Shown here piece after piece: positions 10,944-14,223 of a stretch of 14,223 nt of DNA. How positions within the stretch are numbered: the stretch's first letter is position 1; each line of letters starts with the position of its first letter. A program made the position numbers and the translations under genes. Source of the stretch: CAZGYE01 sp964530165 (lineage in GTDB: Bacteria; Planctomycetota; Planctomycetia; Planctomycetales; Planctomycetaceae); the NCBI GenBank assembly GCA_964530165.1, contig CAZGYE010000130.1:1-14223 (forward strand), written 5' to 3'. A model generated the notes under the pieces. It was given only the letters and a program-made list of their open reading frames with translations. It was not told the origin of the DNA and ran no database searches.

Positions 10944-13900
10944 ATGTTCGTCCGCGGAATCCGTTTCGTGATCGTCGTGCCTCTCGTGGTGGCTTGTTTC
11001 TGGAGCTGTCATGCCGCGAGCGAGGCCGCCATGCCCGAGAACCTGGCGTATGGGGCCAAGGTGTCGGCCAGCTCGGAGTATAGCGGGAATCATCTGGCAA
11101 AATTCGCCGTCGACGGGAAGGTGCCGGCCGCTGACTGCCACAACGATGTTCGGGCCGCCTGGTGCATCCGCAAGGAAGCGGTTGGCGATCAGGGCAAGTT
11201 CTTCTTCCAGTGGGGCCAGCCCGTCGGAGTGGCCGAGATTGTCTACTTTGGGCGGACGGCCATGCTGAGGACCGAATGCTGGAAAGACTACGAGGTCTAC
11301 CTGGACGAGGCCCCACAGCCGGTCGCGAAGGGGACGTTCAGGATGATTCCCGGCGGGCAGCGGATCAAGTTTCCCCAAGCCAAGGTCCGCAAGATCACGA
11401 TCAGGTTCTTGAACTCCTATGGCGGGTCGAACCCGGGCGCTTCGGAGATCATGGTCTTCGCCGAAAGTCCCACGGACAAGCAACTGGCAAAGCTGACGCA
11501 CACGCTCAGTCCTGGGGCGCTCGGCAGCGTGCGGGAGGCCGAAAAGGTCGACTCTGGGAAGCTGCGCGATCTGATCGTCCACCAGACGAAAGTCTATGGC
11601 CCAAAGTACCCGGCCGGCCGGGAGCACCTGGCTCGCCTGACGAAGCTCGAACAGGCCCGCGGGCAGGCGTCCGGCAAGCCGCTGGAGGAAATCCAGCAAC
11701 AGCTCGAACTACTGGAACGCGAGGCGCTTTTGTTCGACGTGGACGAAGTGGTGACGATCAAGCGGCATGAGATCCTCGCCACGCACGTCTACACATATCA
11801 CTATGAGGGCTTCCGCGCGGGTGGCGGGTTGTACGTCGTCTCCACCCGGGATCCGGAAAGCGAACCGCGCGAGCTGGTGGCCACGCCGATGGGTCAGATC
11901 CTCGATTGTGACCTCTCTTACGACGGCCGCGTGGTGCTGTTCAGTTGGCGGCCCAAAGAGGACGAAGGGTATCACCTCTGGACGATCCACGTCGACGGGA
12001 CCAACCTCCGGCGGCTGACCGACGGGCCGTGGAACGACTACAACGCCTGCTGGCTGCCCGACGGCGGCATCGCCTTTCTGTGCACAAAGTACCCGCAGTT
12101 TGCCTACTGCTGGAACGCGCCGGTGGGGATCGTGCACCGCATGGACGCCGACGGGTCGAACGTCCGCAAGCTGTCGTCCAACTACCTCAACGATTTCACG
12201 CCTTATGTTCTTTCCGACGGGCGGATCATTTACTCCCGCTGGGAATACGTCGACAAGCCGGCGTGTCCCATTCAAAGTCTCTGGACGATCAATCCTGACG
12301 GGACGGGGTTGTCGGGCTATTTCGGCAACCGGGTCCTTTCGCCGGGAACCTTCATGGAACCGCGGTCGATTCCGGGAACGAACATGATTCTCTGCACGAT
12401 GACGGGACACAACGGCCCGGCACGCGGGGCGATCGGGATCATCGACCGTTCCAAGGGCGTCAACGCGCAGGCCGCCATCGAGAACGTGACTCCCGATGTG
12501 GCGGTGCCCGACGTGGACCAAGGGACGGGCAACTTCGGCGGCACCAAGCAGTACAGCTCGCCGGTGCCCCTGGACGGCGGGCGGTTTCTGGTTTCGTGCC
12601 AAGGTCCGGTGCTGGTCCGAACACTTCGGGGTGAATGCCAAGCCGTGGCCTTATCCGCACCGGACGACGGAATGCAGTACTTCTGTACGCAGCCGGTGCG
12701 GCCGCGTCTGCGGCCGCCGGTGATCAATTCCAACTTGCCCGAGCAGCCGGCCACCTACGCCACGGTCTTTCTTCAAGACGTCTACGACGGCCTGGAACCT
12801 GAGGTCCGGCGTGGAGAAGTGACGCACATTCGCGTGGTCCGCGAATTGGAGAAGACGGTCCGGCTCACCCCGCAGCATGGTCCGTTCGGGTGGCAGTTCC
12901 CCTGCATTTCGTGCGGGGCCACCTACGCCGGTAAGGAGGTGCTGGGTGAGGCGCCGGTCGATGCGGACGGCTCGGCCTGTTTTCGGGTGCCGGCCGGCGT
13001 GCCGCTCTATTTTCAAGTGTTGGACTCGGAAGGTCGTGCCGTCCAACGAATGCGGAGCTTCACTCATTTCATGCCCGGCGAAGTGCAGGGATGCATCGGT
13101 TGTCACGAGCCTCGCCACCAGACGTCGCGGCCACGACGTGGAAACGCCTACAGCCGGCCGGCCAGGGAGCTCGAGCCGCCGGAATGGGGTCGGGGTGGAT
13201 TCGACTACTCGCGGATTGTACAGCCGATTTTGGACCGTTACTGCGTCGAGTGTCACAACCCGGTGGACGCGCCGTATGCCACCCTCGACATGCCGCAGCC
13301 GGCCAATGCCCGCTACTCGCCGAATCACCGGGCGACCGGACCACGGATCGTCGATCTCACCGGCTCGAAGACCGACTATTTCAGCGTGTCCTACGACGTA
13401 CTCGCCCGAGAGAACCAGGGCGGGCGGGGCAGCCCCTACGTGAATTGGATCCCCTCCTACAACACCCAGGAATGGAACGTCTTCGAGATTCGACCCAAGG
13501 TCTGGGGGTCTCCGCAGAGCCTGCTGGCCGAGATCGTGCTGGCCGGCCATCCGGACGCCAAAGGCAAACCGCGATTCGACATGGACCGGACCAGCCGGCG
13601 GCGGATCCTCGCCTGGATCGACCTGGACGTTCCCTACTACGGAAATACGGAGACCGCCTATCCCGATGCACAGAGCTGCCGGAAGGTCTATCCCGAAAAG
13701 CTCGACGCCGTGTTGGTCGATGTCGCCAAACGCCGATGCGTGGCCTGCCACGCCCAGGGCCGTTTCCCGCGCCGTCCCTGGACCCGGATCACCGAGCCAC
13801 AGTCGAACGCCTTCCTGATGGCTCCATTGGCCAAGACGGCCGGCGGCCGCCAATCGTGTGGTAAGCCGGTCTTTCCGGACAAAGACGACCCCGACTACCG

Positions 13901-14009
13901 GGCGATTCTGGCCACGTTCCGAGGGGTCCAAGAACAGTTGACCCGCACGCCGCGGATGGACATGCCCGGCGGCAAACCATCGCCCACGCTGTGCCGCACT
14001 TGCCAGTAG
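10944..14009 (+). CDS. Secreted multi-CxxCH protein with hydrazine synthase alpha-like propeller
   Basis: This 1021-aa protein starts at ATG 10944 with GAGGAG seven bases before it and an N-terminal signal peptide (hydrophobic 6-21, likely cleavage near AASEAA). Residues 30-175 look like a discoidin/F5-8C jelly roll (NLAYGAKVSASSEYSGNHLA, ITIRFLNSYGGSNPGASEI). Residues about 260-600 carry PD40-like propeller repeats (LSYDGRVVLFSW, LWTIHVDGTNLRRLTDGPWN, HRMDADGSNVRKLS, LWTINPDGTG), the part similar to the middle domain of hydrazine synthase alpha. Three CxxCH heme c sites follow: C717-C720-H721, C767-C770-H771 and C932-C935-H936. A CISCG motif at 654-658 lacks the histidine. VQPILDRYCVECHNP resembles planctomycete c-type cytochrome domains. 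It is probably a periplasmic heme protein. Catalysis of hydrazine synthesis should not be assumed: homologues occur in non-anammox planctomycetes, and no HzsB/C genes are near. Confidence 0.88.
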   Translation: MFVRGIRFVIVVPLVVACFWSCHAASEAAMPENLAYGAKVSASSEYSGNHLAKFAVDGKVPAADCHNDVRAAWCIRKEAVGDQGKFFFQWGQPVGVAEIVYFGRTAMLRTECWKDYEVYLDEAPQPVAKGTFRMIPGGQRIKFPQAKVRKITIRFLNSYGGSNPGASEIMVFAESPTDKQLAKLTHTLSPGALGSVREAEKVDSGKLRDLIVHQTKVYGPKYPAGREHLARLTKLEQARGQASGKPLEEIQQQLELLEREALLFDVDEVVTIKRHEILATHVYTYHYEGFRAGGGLYVVSTRDPESEPRELVATPMGQILDCDLSYDGRVVLFSWRPKEDEGYHLWTIHVDGTNLRRLTDGPWNDYNACWLPDGGIAFLCTKYPQFAYCWNAPVGIVHRMDADGSNVRKLSSNYLNDFTPYVLSDGRIIYSRWEYVDKPACPIQSLWTINPDGTGLSGYFGNRVLSPGTFMEPRSIPGTNMILCTMTGHNGPARGAIGIIDRSKGVNAQAAIENVTPDVAVPDVDQGTGNFGGTKQYSSPVPLDGGRFLVSCQGPVLVRTLRGECQAVALSAPDDGMQYFCTQPVRPRLRPPVINSNLPEQPATYATVFLQDVYDGLEPEVRRGEVTHIRVVRELEKTVRLTPQHGPFGWQFPCISCGATYAGKEVLGEAPVDADGSACFRVPAGVPLYFQVLDSEGRAVQRMRSFTHFMPGEVQGCIGCHEPRHQTSRPRRGNAYSRPARELEPPEWGRGGFDYSRIVQPILDRYCVECHNPVDAPYATLDMPQPANARYSPNHRATGPRIVDLTGSKTDYFSVSYDVLARENQGGRGSPYVNWIPSYNTQEWNVFEIRPKVWGSPQSLLAEIVLAGHPDAKGKPRFDMDRTSRRRILAWIDLDVPYYGNTETAYPDAQSCRKVYPEKLDAVLVDVAKRRCVACHAQGRFPRRPWTRITEPQSNAFLMAPLAKTAGGRQSCGKPVFPDKDDPDYRAILATFRGVQEQLTRTPRMDMPGGKPSPTLCRTCQ

Positions 14010-14031
14010 GGTCTGCGCACCGGGCGCTTCC

Positions 14032-14223
14032 TCATCCAAACACTTTCCCGTAGCCGTACATCGCGCCGAAAGCCAGGTACACAATCCCGATGAGCAGCAT
14101 AGCCGCCGACCAGACCACGCCGCTGCGGTAGGCTTCGGGGATGTATCGTTTGGCGAGATAAACGTAGGCCAAAATCAACACGCCGACCAGCGGAGCGTCG
14201 ATGGCGCCCATCCAGATGACCAG
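14032..14223 (-). CDS. Membrane protein, C-terminal 63 residues (start beyond window)
   Basis: A minus-strand frame enters from the right edge and stops at 14032-14034. It reads LVIWMGAIDAPLVGVLILAY, then VYLAKRYIPEAYRSG, then VVWSAAMLLIGIVYLAFGAM and YGYGKVFG. The two hydrophobic stretches are predicted membrane helices joined by a short basic loop, with a short polar tail. I do not recognise the family from this end. It converges on the HzsA-like gene with 22 bp between the two stop codons. Confidence 0.75.
   Translation of the reverse strand: MVIWMGAIDAPLVGVLILAYVYLAKRYIPEAYRSGVVWSAAMLLIGIVYLAFGAMYGYGKVFG

Noticed and set aside
10593..11699. Minus-strand open frame of 368 codons upstream of the regulator
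   Set aside because: It overlaps the signal peptide and discoidin-like domain of the HzsA-like gene antisense and has no recognisable domain.
12651..14084. Long minus-strand open frame (477 codons)
   Set aside because: It is antisense to the HzsA-like gene, whose frame has the CxxCH motifs; it reflects high GC content on the third codon positions.

Overview
The window looks like chromosomal DNA of a planctomycete, most likely in or near the Pirellulales. The evidence is moderately GC-rich coding sequence, a large secreted multi-CxxCH protein related to hydrazine synthase alpha, a BRCT-MerR-TPR fusion of a kind I associate with planctomycetes, a redox-inactive TlpA-like lipoprotein, and many palindromic and 7-bp repeats between and inside genes. 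The taxonomic call is an inference from gene content. No rRNA, tRNA or CRISPR array was found.

Left part (about 1-2780) is an accessory region, nearly all on the minus strand. Reading in transcription order from high to low coordinates it holds: a PD-(D/E)XK nuclease-like protein; a DUF433 antitoxin-like gene cut short by a palindromic element; a clan AA (retropepsin-like) aspartic protease; a scrap of a PIN-domain toxin; a 47-codon stump of a REP-associated tyrosine transposase (plus strand) with palindromes on both sides; a 66-aa unknown protein; a BrnT-type toxin with a one-base frameshift; its overlapping antitoxin; and, starting at the antitoxin stop codon, an imperfect inverted repeat with the layout of an integron attC site. 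The impression is a decaying island of toxin-antitoxin genes worked over by REP-like elements and possibly integron recombination.

Middle part (about 2979-8019) is housekeeping-like: glyA (minus), divergent from a BRCT-MerR-TPR protein (plus) that has a 58-bp palindrome inside its reading frame and is bracketed by two heptanucleotide repeat arrays; then a PIG-L family deacetylase (minus), divergent from a lipoprotein with a thioredoxin fold lacking the CxxC motif (plus).

Right part (about 8020-14223): lexA (plus) with a good -35 element overlapping a CTGT-N6-ACAG dyad, converging across a clear hairpin on an NtrC-type sigma-54 response regulator (minus, TTG start). Divergent from the regulator is a 1021-aa secreted protein with an N-terminal discoidin-like domain, a hydrazine-synthase-alpha-like beta-propeller and a C-terminal cytochrome part with three CxxCH motifs. 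The window ends in the 3' end of a minus-strand membrane protein.

The genes do not form one pathway. The observations most worth follow-up are the attC-like site beside the toxin-antitoxin pair, the repairable frameshift in brnT, the palindromic elements that truncate or enter genes, the related heptad arrays, and the multi-CxxCH HzsA-like protein in an apparently non-anammox setting.
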